Counted from the first letter of the stretch, positions 1-10,249 are shown. The stretch is DNA of 64,000 bases from Candidatus Hydrogenedentota bacterium (GCA_019637335.1 JAHBVV010000001.1:875440-939439), one strand, 5' to 3'. Translations and numbers: made by a program. Notes: generated by a model not told the origin, from the sequence alone.

Positions 1-136
1 CCTTGAATCAACGATAGTGAGCGTTTTGGAGCGCCGGCATCAGTGCCGGCAAGGATGCCAGCGCTCCAACACGCGCCCTTTTGAACATTGAAGGTGGTTC
101 ATGTGGCGCCCGGCTCGAGTTGGAAGTTCAAATGCG
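1..136 (+). repeat. Dispersed long repeat A, left copy
   Basis: These 136 bases recur as a reverse complement at 52723-52878, with only scattered changes and one roughly 22-base insertion in the other copy. Both contain the inner palindrome around GGAGCGCCGGCAT...GCCAGCGCTCC. No gene is visible. Repeat B follows immediately, so the two families are nested or adjacent here. Confidence 0.8.
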
Positions 137-137
137 A

Positions 138-258
138 GTAACACTTTAGCGGTCTGAAGTGCGGACCAGTATATGTTTTTACTAATGGAGCCGGCGTTCA
201 ATAGTTGTCTTGCGCCGGTGGCGCAAGTTGCCGGCGGGCCGCCGGCGCTCCATAGTTT
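138..258 (+). repeat. Partial copy of GTAACA...GTCTGAAG element (repeat B)
   Basis: It begins GTAACACTTTAGCGGTCTGA at 138 and ends in the palindromic block GCCGGCGGGCCGCCGGC. The same left end occurs at 40002 and, inverted, at 51666, and related termini bound the elements at 19752-20116 and 38080-39294. No matching right terminus is visible before the regulator gene that ends at 295, so this looks like a decayed, one-ended copy. The GCCGGCGGGCCGCC block is partly repeated at 275-294, which holds nothing else. Confidence 0.65.
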
Positions 259-294
259 TTTGCGCCAGTGGCGCAAGTTGCCGGCGGGCCGCCG

Positions 295-1206
295 TCAGAG
301 TTCGGCTTCCGGGAGCATGAGCTCGATGAAGCGGCGGGCCTGGGGGCTGAGGAATTTTCCTTTGCGGATGACGACGCCGTAGGTGCGGTTGGGGAAGAAT
401 TCGCCGGCGGGTATTACGGCGAGCTTTTCTTCGCCGGTGATGCAGATGCTCATGACGACGGAGATGCCGAGGCCGAGCTCGACGTATTTCTTGATCACCT
501 CCCACCCGCCCACTTCCATGGCGACTTCGTAGGGGAGGCCGTGGGACTTGAAGACGGAATCCACGGTGCTCCAGGTGCTGAGGTGGCGCGGCGGCAGGAT
601 GAGCGGGTACTTGCTGATCTCTTTCAGGGTCAGATGCTTTTTCCCGGCGAGCGGGTGGTCCGGCGCGGTGATCAGCAGTGGCTCGTAGCTCACGATGGGA
701 TGGAAGTCGATATCCTCCGGCGCCTGGAGCATCGGGCCCACGGCGAAATCCACGTGCCCCGCGCGCAACTGCGCGAGCCCCTCGGCCCCGGTGACGTTGT
801 GGAGCTTGAGTTCGATACTCGGGTGGGCCTTCCGGAAGCGCTCGACATACTCGGGCAGGACGTACAGAATCGTGGACCAGCCCGCCGCCAGATCGATCCG
901 GCCCTGCTCGACGTTGCCGCGGCGCGCGGAGAACTCGTTCGAAAGGTTGTCGATACGTTCCACGAGCGGCATGGACAGCTCGAAAAGCAGCTCGCCGTCC
1001 GGGGTGAGCTTGATCCGGGGGCCGCGGCGCTCAAAGAGTGTGACGTCCAGTTCCCTTTCGAGGGCCTGGATCTGGAGCGAGACGGAGGGCTGGCTGAGAA
1101 ACATGCGCTCGGCCGCCTTGGAGATGCTGCCATCGGCGGCGGCGTAGCAGAAGCCCCGGAGTTGCTGCAGGCGGTTTTGCTTGTAGCGGAATTCGTTCTT
1201 GGGCAT
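295..1206 (-). CDS. LysR-family transcriptional regulator
   Basis: This 303-residue protein has the usual LysR length. The N-terminal winged helix-turn-helix is clear (residues about 10-70: LRGFCYAAADGSISKAAERM, then LSQPSVSLQIQALERELDVTLFER). The rest is a substrate-binding effector domain (residues about 90-295) of the CysB/CbbR-like type. The ATG at 1206 is preceded by GGGAGG at good spacing, so I prefer it to the upstream in-frame start. The gene is divergent from the malate synthase and isocitrate lyase genes, and members of this family usually act on their divergent neighbour, so control of the glyoxylate shunt is a reasonable inference. The effector is unknown. Confidence 0.93.
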   Translation of the reverse strand: MPKNEFRYKQNRLQQLRGFCYAAADGSISKAAERMFLSQPSVSLQIQALERELDVTLFERRGPRIKLTPDGELLFELSMPLVERIDNLSNEFSARRGNVEQGRIDLAAGWSTILYVLPEYVERFRKAHPSIELKLHNVTGAEGLAQLRAGHVDFAVGPMLQAPEDIDFHPIVSYEPLLITAPDHPLAGKKHLTLKEISKYPLILPPRHLSTWSTVDSVFKSHGLPYEVAMEVGGWEVIKKYVELGLGISVVMSICITGEEKLAVIPAGEFFPNRTYGVVIRKGKFLSPQARRFIELMLPEAEL

Positions 1207-1254
1207 GGCGCCTCCCGGCGGGGGCGGTGCTTGGGAAAAACCTACCGCCCGGTC

Positions 1255-1272
1255 GTATACTGATCGGTATAC
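1255..1272. promoter_or_regulatory. Candidate LysR operator
   Basis: GTATAC-N6-GTATAC forms a short inverted repeat 49 bases upstream of the regulator start, in the 290-bp divergent region before malate synthase. LysR proteins typically autoregulate from such dyads (T-N11-A type). The next bases (1273-1340) are AT-rich, unlike the surroundings. The assignment is positional only. Confidence 0.35.
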
Positions 1273-1496
1273 CATTATTGCAATTTTTTAATCTCAGCGG
1301 CAATAGCATATACGCAGCCAATATTAAACATTGAAACAACTGATTTGTCATACACGTAGATCGAGTGGTAGCCTTAACTTAGACCGGGCCGAGAGCAGCT
1401 GGGTCTGGTCGTGCATGGTTTCAAGGCAGTGTTTTTGACACGGAGCGCAAAGCGCTCATTCCATTTTAATCCCTTATCTTGAAAGGACATGCATCC

Positions 1497-3098
1497 ATGG
1501 CATCCATCGATGTGCCCGAGGGCCTGGAAATCCTGGGACCCGTATCGGACACGCATGCGACGATCCTGACCCGGGACGCGCTTACCTTCTACGCCACCCT
1601 GCACCGCGCCTTTAATCCCCGGCGTCTGGAGCTCCTGGAGAAGCGCAAGGCGCGCCAGGCGGAGCTGGACTTGGGCGCCCTGCCCGATTTCCACCCCGAA
1701 ACCCAGTCCGTGCGCGACGGCGACTGGCGGGTGGATCCCGTACCGGCCGATTTTCAGGATCGCCGCGTCGAAATCACCGGCCCGGTGGATCGCAAGATGG
1801 TGATCAACGCACTTAATTCCGGCGCGAAGACCTACATGGCGGATTTTGAGGACTCGCACGGCCCGACCTGGGAAGCGACGCTGGACGGTCAGGTAAACCT
1901 GTACGACGCGATCCGCCGCCAGATCGATTTCACGGCGCCGAACGGCAAGGAATACAAGCTCAACGCGCAGGTGGCGACGCTGATTGTGCGCCCGCGCGGC
2001 TGGCACCTTTCCGAGAAGCACGTGCTGGTGGACGGCGAGCGGGCGTCGGGGAGCCTCTTCGATTTCGCGCTGTATTTCTTCCACAACGCGAAGTACCGCG
2101 CCGAACAGGGGTCCGGCGTGTACCTGTACCTGCCGAAGATGGAGCACTACCTCGAGGCGCGCCTGTGGAACGACGTGTTCGAGAAGGCGCAGGAGCTGCT
2201 CGGCCTGCCGCGGGGCACGGTGAAGGGGACGGTGCTTATCGAGCACATTCTCGCGGCGTTCCAGATGGACGAGATCCTGTACGAGCTTCGCCACCACAGC
2301 GGCGGGCTGAACTGTGGCCGCTGGGACTACATTTTCAGCTACATCAAGAAATTCGCCCGGAAAGAGGAGTACCTGGTGCCGGATCGTGCGCTGGTCGGCA
2401 TGACCACGCCGTTCATGCGCGCCTACTCGCTGGCCTGCATCAAAACCTGCCACAAGCGCGGCGCGTTCGCGATGGGCGGCATGGCGGCGCAGATCCCGAT
2501 CAAGAACGATCCGGAAGCGAACGACAAGGCGATGGCGAAGGTGCACGCGGACAAGAAGCGCGAGGCCGAGGATGGCCACGACGGCACGTGGGTGGCGCAC
2601 CCGGCGCTGGTCGCCATTGCGATGGAAGAATTCGACAAGGTGCTGGGCGACAAGCCGAACCAGATCGACAAGCAGCGGGACGATGTGCGGGTGTCGCAGG
2701 CGGCGCTGCTGGAGATCCCGGCGGGCGCGATCACGGAGCACGGCATTCGCGAGAACATCAAGGTGGGCGTGCAGTACCTGGAGGCGTGGCTGCGCGGCGT
2801 GGGGTGCGTGCCGCTGTACAACCTGATGGAAGACGCGGCGACGGCGGAGATCTCGCGCACACAGCTTTGGCAGTGGGTGCACAACCCGAAGGCGGTGCTG
2901 GACGACGGCCGCCCGGTGACCCTCGAGCTGGTGCGCCAGATCGCGGGAGAAGAAATGGACGCGATCCAGGCCGAAGTGGGCGCGGATCGCTTTGAATCGG
3001 GCAAGTACCACGAGGCGGCCCGGCTTTTTGACGAGTTTACGGCAAACGGGGAGCTGGCGGAGTTTCTTACGCTGGCGGCCTACGAGCAACTGGACTAA
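1497..3098 (+). CDS. aceB: Malate synthase A
   Basis: Condenses glyoxylate with acetyl-CoA to malate, the second step of the glyoxylate shunt, in the cytoplasm. The 533-residue length matches the AceB type rather than the much longer GlcB type. The family signature is visible at residues about 268-281 (HHSGGLNCGRWDYIF), preceded by the LIEHILAAFQMDEILYEL segment. The ATG at 1497 is preceded by GAAAGGA at 9 bases, whereas an in-frame TTG at 1479 lies on that ribosome site, so 1497 is chosen. Isocitrate lyase follows 39 bases later, giving a bicistronic aceBA operon ended by the terminator at 4469. The pathway allows growth on acetate, fatty acids or other C2 sources. Confidence 0.97.
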   Translation: MASIDVPEGLEILGPVSDTHATILTRDALTFYATLHRAFNPRRLELLEKRKARQAELDLGALPDFHPETQSVRDGDWRVDPVPADFQDRRVEITGPVDRKMVINALNSGAKTYMADFEDSHGPTWEATLDGQVNLYDAIRRQIDFTAPNGKEYKLNAQVATLIVRPRGWHLSEKHVLVDGERASGSLFDFALYFFHNAKYRAEQGSGVYLYLPKMEHYLEARLWNDVFEKAQELLGLPRGTVKGTVLIEHILAAFQMDEILYELRHHSGGLNCGRWDYIFSYIKKFARKEEYLVPDRALVGMTTPFMRAYSLACIKTCHKRGAFAMGGMAAQIPIKNDPEANDKAMAKVHADKKREAEDGHDGTWVAHPALVAIAMEEFDKVLGDKPNQIDKQRDDVRVSQAALLEIPAGAITEHGIRENIKVGVQYLEAWLRGVGCVPLYNLMEDAATAEISRTQLWQWVHNPKAVLDDGRPVTLELVRQIAGEEMDAIQAEVGADRFESGKYHEAARLFDEFTANGELAEFLTLAAYEQLD

Positions 3099-3137
3099 CC
3101 CCTGGCGTATCGCAAGGACAACAAGGACGACAACGAC

Positions 3138-4451
<1,314 letters not shown>

Positions 4452-4468
4452 GCCGGCAACGATAGTAG

Positions 4469-4502
4469 AAAAAACGGGCCGCTTCGGCGGCCCGTTTTTT
4501 TT
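4469..4502 (+). terminator. Rho-independent terminator after aceA
   Basis: A perfect GC-rich hairpin (ACGGGCCGC-TTCG-GCGGCCCGT) with a TTCG tetraloop is flanked by an A-run upstream and eight T residues downstream. It starts 18 bases after the isocitrate lyase stop codon. The A/T symmetry could also let it work on the opposite strand. Confidence 0.95.
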
Positions 4503-4680
4503 AGGCTGGAGGCTTTAGGCTGGAGGCTTTAGGCTGGAGGCTTTAGGCTGGAGGTGAAGGGTGAAGGGTGAAGGGTGAAGGGTGAAGGGTGAAGGGTGAA
4601 GGGTGAAGGGTGAAGGGTGAAGCGTGAAGGGCGAAGGGCGAAGGGCGAAGGGCGAAGGGCGAAGGGGGAAGGGGGAAGGG
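4501..4680 (+). repeat. Two nested tandem arrays (14-bp and 7-bp units)
   Basis: About four copies of a 14-base unit (TTAGGCTGGAGGCT) run from 4501 to about 4553. About ten copies of GTGAAGG follow, then about six GCGAAGG and two GGGGAAG variants to 4680. The unit drifts from one end to the other, as expected of slippage-driven minisatellites. Read on the minus strand it gives a false low-complexity peptide (HPSPFTL repeats). The gap 4681-4783 holds no further gene. Confidence 0.95.
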
Positions 4681-4783
4681 GTGACAGGCTTTGGGCTGAT
4701 ACGGGGTAAGCCTTTTTCGCTTTACAGCGGCGCGCCTTTCGGGGTACGCTGTTGTGTGCAGCACGGAGTGGAGAGTGTAGCGT

Positions 4784-5401
4784 ATGGGCAGGCAAACGAT
4801 CACGGTCGAGGAGCTGGATGACATCCGGCGTCAGTGTGCGGCGTTGCAGGCGGACTGGGAGCGCCTGTATCAAATCGCGGCGGCGGCGTCCGACGGCAGC
4901 GCGGCTGAACGCGAGTTGGCGCTTATTCAACTGCAGGGCCGCCTGTCGTGCGACTATCCCGTGCTCGCGCACTGGCGCAAGGCCAATTTCGGGCTGGCCT
5001 CGGGCATCAACAACCTGGTGGCCCGCGCGGGCAGCATGGCGGCCTTCGCCCGGGACGCGCGCGCGGGCAATGGCCCCCTCCTCCGGGACTGGCAGGCGGT
5101 GCAGGAAACGATCACGCGCGTGCGCGGCCTGTTGGAGGCGGCCCGCGACCAGGCGCGCGCGGGGAAGCCGGTGAAACTGCCGAAGGAGGTCGCCGCGGCG
5201 GTGGAGCGGGATCCGTGGCCAATCGAGTTGTGGATGCGTAAACTCGCCGTGGCCGGCGCCGTTCTGGCGGGGTGTGGTCTTCTCTTCCTGCTTATGCGGC
5301 CGTACCTGCTCGAAACGCGCTTCTTCAAGTGGCTCGACAAGAGCTACAACCGATGGGAATTGCGCAACTATCCGGAATTCCAGCCGCCGCCGAACAGCTG
5401 A
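4784..5401 (+). CDS. Hypothetical protein with one C-terminal membrane segment
   Basis: This 205-residue protein is not recognised. Residues 1-150 are hydrophilic and mostly helical (ELDDIRRQCAALQADWERLYQ, then a region around VQETITRVRGLLEAARDQ). They are followed by one strongly hydrophobic segment at about 153-172 (KLAVAGAVLAGCGLLFLLMR) and a short basic-aromatic tail. That layout suggests a tail-anchored or single-pass membrane protein with its bulk on one side. It begins just after the tandem repeats, and the aminopeptidase gene follows on the same strand 266 bases later. Coding is supported by codon-position GC bias and by its extent, but no function can be assigned. Confidence 0.65.
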   Translation: MGRQTITVEELDDIRRQCAALQADWERLYQIAAAASDGSAAERELALIQLQGRLSCDYPVLAHWRKANFGLASGINNLVARAGSMAAFARDARAGNGPLLRDWQAVQETITRVRGLLEAARDQARAGKPVKLPKEVAAAVERDPWPIELWMRKLAVAGAVLAGCGLLFLLMRPYLLETRFFKWLDKSYNRWELRNYPEFQPPPNS

Positions 5402-5436
5402 ATACCCAGCCACCATCTCCGGAGCCGCCCCCCCCT

Positions 5437-5587
5437 CACCCTTTCCGCCCGCGGCGGACGCGCCGCTTGGCCGTGGCGCACTTGGAAGGGGCAGGGACAG
5501 CAGGGGCGGCAGGGGCCGCGGAGATCGGCGGGGCGTGGCTCGTAGGCCTTCACCCTTCACCCTTTCCGCCTGCGGCGGACGCGCCGC
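5437..5587 (+). repeat. Two copies of a 30-bp direct repeat
   Basis: The 30-base stretch that starts CACCCTTTCCGCC and ends GGCGGACGCGCCGC occurs at 5437-5466 and 5558-5587, with one difference. The second copy is preceded by CACCCTTCACCCTT, the reverse complement of the heptamer array at 4553-4680, so the families share units. Nothing else is seen between the two genes. Confidence 0.8.
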
Positions 5588-5667
5588 GCCGTCACCCCAA
5601 GACGTGGAATCCTCCCGGGCGGGATCGGTACCATAGCGGCTTGTTTTTCAACCCGGGAGATGTACGC

Positions 5668-6729
5668 ATGCGCAAGGAATCGCTGGATTTTCTGAAGAAG
5701 TTGCTGGCCACGCCGAGCCCCTCGGGCTTTGAAGAGAAGATCCAGCGGGTCTGCAAAAGCTACATGGAGCCGTTTACGGACGAAATCTACAAGGACGTCC
5801 ACGGCAACCAGTACCACGTGCTGAACAAGAAGGCGGACATCCGCATCATGCTGGCGGGGCACGTGGACGAGATCGGCCTGATGGTGAACACCATCGATTC
5901 CAAGGGCTTCATCGGCTTCGTGCCGATTGGCGGGGTCGACGGTACGGTGCTGGGCGGACAGCGGGTCACGGTGCATGGCGCGAAGGGCGCGGTGGAGGGC
6001 GTGATCGGGCGCAAGGCGATCCACCTGACGCCGGAAGCCGACCGGAACAAGCCGCTGGAAATGCACCAGATGTGGGTCGATATCGGCGCGAAGGACAAGA
6101 AGGACGCCGAGAAACACGTGGGTATTGGCGACCCGATCACGATTTCGGTCGGCTACCAGGAACTCCTCAACGACATGGTGGTCGCGCGCGCGCTGGACGA
6201 TCGCGTGGGCGCGTTTGTGATCCTCGAAGCCGTCCGGCTGCTGGCGAAGAAGAAGATCAACGTGGCGGTGTACGCGGTGACCACGGTCCAGGAGGAGATC
6301 GGGCTGCGCGGGGCCATCACCAGCGCCTACGGCTGCGATCCGCATGCGGGCCTGGCGGTGGACGTGGCGTGGGCGACGGACCACCCCAAGGGCGAGGGTG
6401 ATCGCTACGGCGAGACGGCCATCGGCGAGGGCCCGATCATCAGCCGCGGCCCGAACATCAACCCGGTGGTCCACAAGGGCATCCTCGCGGCCGCGAAGAA
6501 GGCGAAGATCCCGATCCAGCACCTGGCGATGCCGCGCGGCACGGGCACCGACGCCAACGCGATGCAGCTGAGCCGCGGCGGCACGGCCACGGGCCTGATC
6601 GGCATTCCCAACCGCTACATGCACACGCCTGTGGAACTGGTTTCCCTCAAGGACGTGGAAAACGCGGCAAAGCTCATCGCCGAGTGGATCCTGTCGCTCA
6701 AGGCAAACGCGAGCTTTATTCCGCAGTAG
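5668..6729 (+). CDS. M42-family metallo-aminopeptidase
   Basis: This is a 353-residue cytoplasmic peptidase of the M42 (glutamyl aminopeptidase/FrvX/YsdC) family, which removes N-terminal residues from peptides and forms large tetrahedral complexes. The expected metal and catalytic positions are visible: AGHVDEIG (His-Asp), ALDDRVG (bridging Asp), VQEEIGLRG (catalytic and metal Glu), VDVAWATDHP (Asp), and the C-terminal RYMHTPVE (His). Length is normal. The ATG at 5668 is preceded by GGGAGA; the longer open frame to 5272 overlaps the previous gene and repeats and is rejected. Substrate preference (acidic versus hydrophobic) cannot be read from sequence. Confidence 0.93.
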   Translation: MRKESLDFLKKLLATPSPSGFEEKIQRVCKSYMEPFTDEIYKDVHGNQYHVLNKKADIRIMLAGHVDEIGLMVNTIDSKGFIGFVPIGGVDGTVLGGQRVTVHGAKGAVEGVIGRKAIHLTPEADRNKPLEMHQMWVDIGAKDKKDAEKHVGIGDPITISVGYQELLNDMVVARALDDRVGAFVILEAVRLLAKKKINVAVYAVTTVQEEIGLRGAITSAYGCDPHAGLAVDVAWATDHPKGEGDRYGETAIGEGPIISRGPNINPVVHKGILAAAKKAKIPIQHLAMPRGTGTDANAMQLSRGGTATGLIGIPNRYMHTPVELVSLKDVENAAKLIAEWILSLKANASFIPQ

Positions 6730-6842
6730 CCGGGAGACTGGTTCGAATATACACGCTCGAATACCGCCTTACCTACTTTATATAAGACACGTTGCAGCAC
6801 GTTTAACCAAGAGGCGACGGGACAGACCCGCCGGTTGGGGTG

Positions 6843-7035
6843 GTTGTGGTGGAGGACTTCGGTGACCCCGGCCGGGACATACCCCCGCGTGGTGGCTTTT
6901 GTGGGTGGGGTTGGGTGTTTGTCTGGACGTTGGGTGTTGTGGGCTGGGTGTAGCGTTTGTGCGGCGGTACGTCCCTTGTGCGCGCTGACGGGATTGCACG
7001 GGCAAGCCCCTGGGGGCTTGACCGTGGCACACCTG
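6843..7035 (+). repeat. Dispersed repeat block shared with 10309-10421
   Basis: Two segments of this gene-free interval (6730-7373) recur near 10.3 kb. One is the stretch GCCGGGAC(A/G)TACCCCCGCGTGGTGGC...GTGGG, near 6870-6910 and again near 10380-10425. The other is a palindromic stretch with CACGGGCAAGCCC...GGGCTTGACCGTGGCAC, near 6995-7027 and again near 10312-10343. The order of the two segments differs between the copies. No coding signal is seen. Confidence 0.75.
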
Positions 7036-7104
7036 AGGTGATGAGGGGCGGACGGGGTGACTCTGGGGCGCCGGCCTGTCCTGCGGCGATGCCGCGGCGG
7101 GGTA

Positions 7105-7133
7105 TTGACGGGCGGGCGCGCTTGTGTTAGGTT
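7105..7133 (+). promoter_or_regulatory. Sigma-70-type promoter, cassette copy 1
   Basis: TTGACG and TAGGTT are separated by exactly 17 bases. The surrounding roughly 75 bases (from GGGTATTGACGGGC to GGGAATGCGGCGGA) are almost identical to those at 9085-9155, so a whole promoter plus 5' leader has been duplicated ahead of two secreted-protein genes. The next start codon is at 7374, leaving a leader of about 230 bases. Confidence 0.6.
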
Positions 7134-7373
7134 GCGGGTAGGGTAGTTCTCGGGAATGCGGCGGAATGGCGCTTCCGGGTGCTTTTGTGTACTCTTCGTG
7201 GGAATACGGATCGGCGCAGGTGCTCCAGATGAATTTGCACATGGGCGCGCATGTGGTGAGCATCGTGGTCGCAATGATGGCGTCGGGTCAGTCAATTCAG
7301 GCAGCTTGGATATTGAGATGCGGACGATAGGTCCTGGCGCGGTTTTGCTTGAAACGAATGGCGGATATTAATA

Positions 7374-8765
7374 GTGGGTACTATCTGGCGATATAGGTTT
7401 TCGAGCGCCCTCATAACCGTTGTTGCGTTCACAACTGTGATTTTGACAACGGGAGCGCATTCGCAAGCTTCCGAGGGCGCCCGCCGGTCACACATAATTC
7501 GTGCTCCGGTCTCGGCTACTCTGGAATTCGTGGCTCCCCCAAGCGGCGGGACATTAACTTTGGTGAATAAGGCGTCGGGGAACCAATGCTCCGTGTCCAT
7601 GGAGACGAAAGCGGATCAATCGCCCCAAGAGATTGGGCGATGGCTTGGGGAACTTGTTGCAGAGTATCCCATATCGAAGTTCATGGTCTCTCTCCATATA
7701 GGGGATCCGGAAAATTACGTCATGCACTGGCTCAGAGAACCTCGTCTGGAGTTGAGAGGAATCCCCGGCGAGTACGCTCTAGGCGGAACGGAGAACGGCC
7801 TCGGAATCCCACCGCCGATTGGGAGCCTGAGCGCAGGGTTTGATTCGGAGTCGCAACGGCATACGTTCCGCTGGCATGAAAAGGAAGGCGAATATACGAA
7901 AGTCGCGTTTTCCAGCCACATTGGCTACGGGAAGGTCGTTTCGGGCCCTCGCGTTGTTTCTACCGGCATGCCGTTCCACACACTTCCAGCCGAGCCGCCC
8001 GGAAATGGCTCGTACAGATCGGTTTACGTGGTCGGACTAAAAGAAGACGTACCCTCAAATGCGTCGCACATTTATGCTAACAAGTCGGAACAGATTGAAT
8101 ACTTCTATAGGCCGTTTACGAACGGGATTGCCCCGAATTGGACTGCCTGGGAGGTGGCCCAGAGCGAATCGGTTGTGCTTGAGGAATTCGACTATCCAGA
8201 TATTGAGAAAGAAGCCCGTACAGTACGCTCGTTGTCCGGAGTCGGATGGGAGACGTATGGACGGTGTGTTCAACGGATTCGCTCTACTTCGGGGGGAGCC
8301 GCGGGCGGAATGTACCGTTTTTTTATTGCCCAAACACCAGGGCGAGTCTATCGCCCCGCGCTACGTTACCGGATAATGGATGAGGGAATCGATCTTGATG
8401 GGCAATGGTCATTCGAAGTCATGGTCGGTACGTTGGATCCGAGCCTTGCGTATGAATATGACTATGCATCACGTGTTCTTGCAGGCGACTACTGGCAAGA
8501 ACTGAATTCAAAGGGATCGCAGATTGCGGTCTGGAAACATGACCAGAGTACGGTTTCCACCGGCGATTGGATCTTGAGTCAGACCGGAGCGAGCGATAGC
8601 GACATTCCACAAAAGGATATCTTGCTTGGCGATGATGAGACAGCGATTTTCTTCTGTATACGTCTACAAGGCTACAAGCCTGACGGAATTGTTATGGACG
8701 GTGTGCGGCTGGTTGATGTTACCGATGGATTTCCGAATGCTGAACTTCGTGAAGCGTTTCTATAG
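7374..8765 (+). CDS. Secreted hypothetical protein
   Basis: This 463-residue protein is not recognised. Residues 1-32 form a signal peptide (basic RYRF, hydrophobic SALITVVAFTTVILTTG, then AHSQA). The remainder looks like an extracellular beta-rich protein with many aromatic and Gly/Ser residues and repeated short SLSxGxE-type segments, but no catalytic motif. The start is a GTG at 7374. The gene is visibly less GC-rich and less biased at third codon positions than its neighbours, as is the next gene, so both may be recently acquired or weakly expressed. It lies behind promoter cassette 1. Confidence 0.6.
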   Translation: MGTIWRYRFSSALITVVAFTTVILTTGAHSQASEGARRSHIIRAPVSATLEFVAPPSGGTLTLVNKASGNQCSVSMETKADQSPQEIGRWLGELVAEYPISKFMVSLHIGDPENYVMHWLREPRLELRGIPGEYALGGTENGLGIPPPIGSLSAGFDSESQRHTFRWHEKEGEYTKVAFSSHIGYGKVVSGPRVVSTGMPFHTLPAEPPGNGSYRSVYVVGLKEDVPSNASHIYANKSEQIEYFYRPFTNGIAPNWTAWEVAQSESVVLEEFDYPDIEKEARTVRSLSGVGWETYGRCVQRIRSTSGGAAGGMYRFFIAQTPGRVYRPALRYRIMDEGIDLDGQWSFEVMVGTLDPSLAYEYDYASRVLAGDYWQELNSKGSQIAVWKHDQSTVSTGDWILSQTGASDSDIPQKDILLGDDETAIFFCIRLQGYKPDGIVMDGVRLVDVTDGFPNAELREAFL

Positions 8766-9089
8766 AGAAGATGTCTAGAAATAGGGAGAGCCCACTGTTA
8801 ATGAAAGTTACTCGCCCAGGTTTGCTCGTATCGTGATAGCGGGAGCGCCGCAGGTTTTGGCCAGCCAGCATGAGCATCGACTGCGGGGAGGGCTTTGTTG
8901 ACCCCGGGGCGACGGCGAGAGTGGATGGCAATGTGATGCGATACGTCGATTAGATTCCGTTCCAGCGCGGCCCATGAGTCTACCGCGAAAAGCCAAAAAG
9001 GGGGGGGTAGCAGGCCGGTTGTAGCCTTTCGGAGTACACGCGGGAGGTGAAGCACGGCATGGCCTCACCGGGGTAGGCGCGGCGGGCTA

Positions 9090-9118
9090 TTGACGGGCGG
9101 GCGCGCTTGTGTTAGGTT
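9090..9118 (+). promoter_or_regulatory. Sigma-70-type promoter, cassette copy 2
   Basis: TTGACG-17-TAGGTT is identical to the copy at 7105-7133, including the spacer. It lies 181 bases before the next start codon. The preceding stretch 8766-9085 shows no gene. Confidence 0.6.
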
Positions 9119-9298
9119 GCGGGCAGGGCGGTTTCCGGGAATGCGGCGGAGTGGTGAGAGAGGGTGTATCGATGGACAGCGTCGGGACGTTCGAAATGTC
9201 GGGGCGGGACGCGGGTTTTGTGGTGCGCTTCGGGCGAGAAGTGGCTTGTGGAAAGGCGATAAAGGCGGCTCATTCTTTTTTTCTGGTGAGGTATTCCT

Positions 9299-10249
9299 AT
9301 GATTTTCGCGACTACTTTTGCGTTGCTGCTGAGTCTCGGCGCCGATATTGGTAGTGACGGTCCGCCGGGATATGTCCAGGTTTACGTTCGCACGGTTGAC
9401 GAGAGCGCAGTAGACTCGCCCTTCGAGTACGCTCTGAAGCCGGGTCGGCCCGTGCATGGGACGTTGTGGGGTACAGAACAGCCTATGGGGAGCGGCACAA
9501 TTACTTTTGACTATGCGCCTCCCGCGGCGTGGAACAAAGTCGAGGGCATTGACTTTGTAGACGTGAAGCATGATTCTATTGAGCAGACGATTTTCGTGCG
9601 ATCCGAGGGATTCGAATTGAAATCTCTTGTGGTTCCTGGAGCAACCGCACAGGAAGGGCCGGCGGTCTTACCGCTTGAGCGTGTTGAAAGCATCACGGGC
9701 CGCGTTGTTGGGCCGGATGGCGAGGGTGTTTCGGATGCCCCCATCCTGATTGGGCGTCTCCCGATTGGAATCGGCGGCTGGGACACGGCCGGAGCGGCCG
9801 TTTGCTTCACAGACGGCGCCGGGCAATTTGTGCTAAAGACCTATCCCGCGAATATGCCGTTTCTGATAACTACGCATACGCCTACGTACGCCTGCGGGTA
9901 TATGTATATCGATAAACCCGACCCTTCAACGATCTACGAGATCCGGCTTTGTGGCTCCGCGAGCCTTGCGGGAACGGTGGTGTTATCTCGGGGAAGTATA
10001 AAAAGCGCGGTCGTATGGATAGATGTATTGACATCGAAGGGCGAGCCTTACGTGACCTATATCGCGGACGCCAATCGCGCGACGGGCGAATTCCTGGTGC
10101 GGGATTTGCCACCCGGGGAAGCGAGACTCTCCACTTACGTCTTTATCCCGGCGTTTTTCTTTTGGGAGAAGAATTTCTCGCATCATGTTGCGGTCCAGCT
10201 TGAATGCGGAAAGACCAAATCGCTGGAAATTTCGGTAGACACCCGTTGA
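9299..10249 (+). CDS. Secreted protein with carboxypeptidase-regulatory-like domain
   Basis: This 316-residue protein has a short N-terminal hydrophobic signal (MIFATTFALLLSLGA). Residues about 130-185 look like a carboxypeptidase regulatory-like beta-sandwich (ITGRVVGPDGEGVSDAPILI...TDGAGQFVLKTYP). A second, weaker copy follows (LAGTVVLSRGSIKSAVVWID...TGEFLVRDLPPGEARLSTY). Such folds are usually surface or periplasmic binding modules without catalysis. ATG 9299 follows GGTGAGG. It shares its promoter cassette and lower GC with the preceding secreted protein, so co-acquisition is likely. The role is unknown. Confidence 0.7.
   Translation: MIFATTFALLLSLGADIGSDGPPGYVQVYVRTVDESAVDSPFEYALKPGRPVHGTLWGTEQPMGSGTITFDYAPPAAWNKVEGIDFVDVKHDSIEQTIFVRSEGFELKSLVVPGATAQEGPAVLPLERVESITGRVVGPDGEGVSDAPILIGRLPIGIGGWDTAGAAVCFTDGAGQFVLKTYPANMPFLITTHTPTYACGYMYIDKPDPSTIYEIRLCGSASLAGTVVLSRGSIKSAVVWIDVLTSKGEPYVTYIADANRATGEFLVRDLPPGEARLSTYVFIPAFFFWEKNFSHHVAVQLECGKTKSLEISVDTR

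Noticed and set aside
5272-5667. N-terminal extension of the aminopeptidase frame
   Set aside because: It overlaps the preceding gene and a repeat. ATG 5668 has a ribosome site and gives the normal family length.
7156-7371. A 71-codon frame right after promoter cassette 1
   Set aside because: The matching frame is not kept after cassette 2 beyond the shared repeat, so coding is unsupported.
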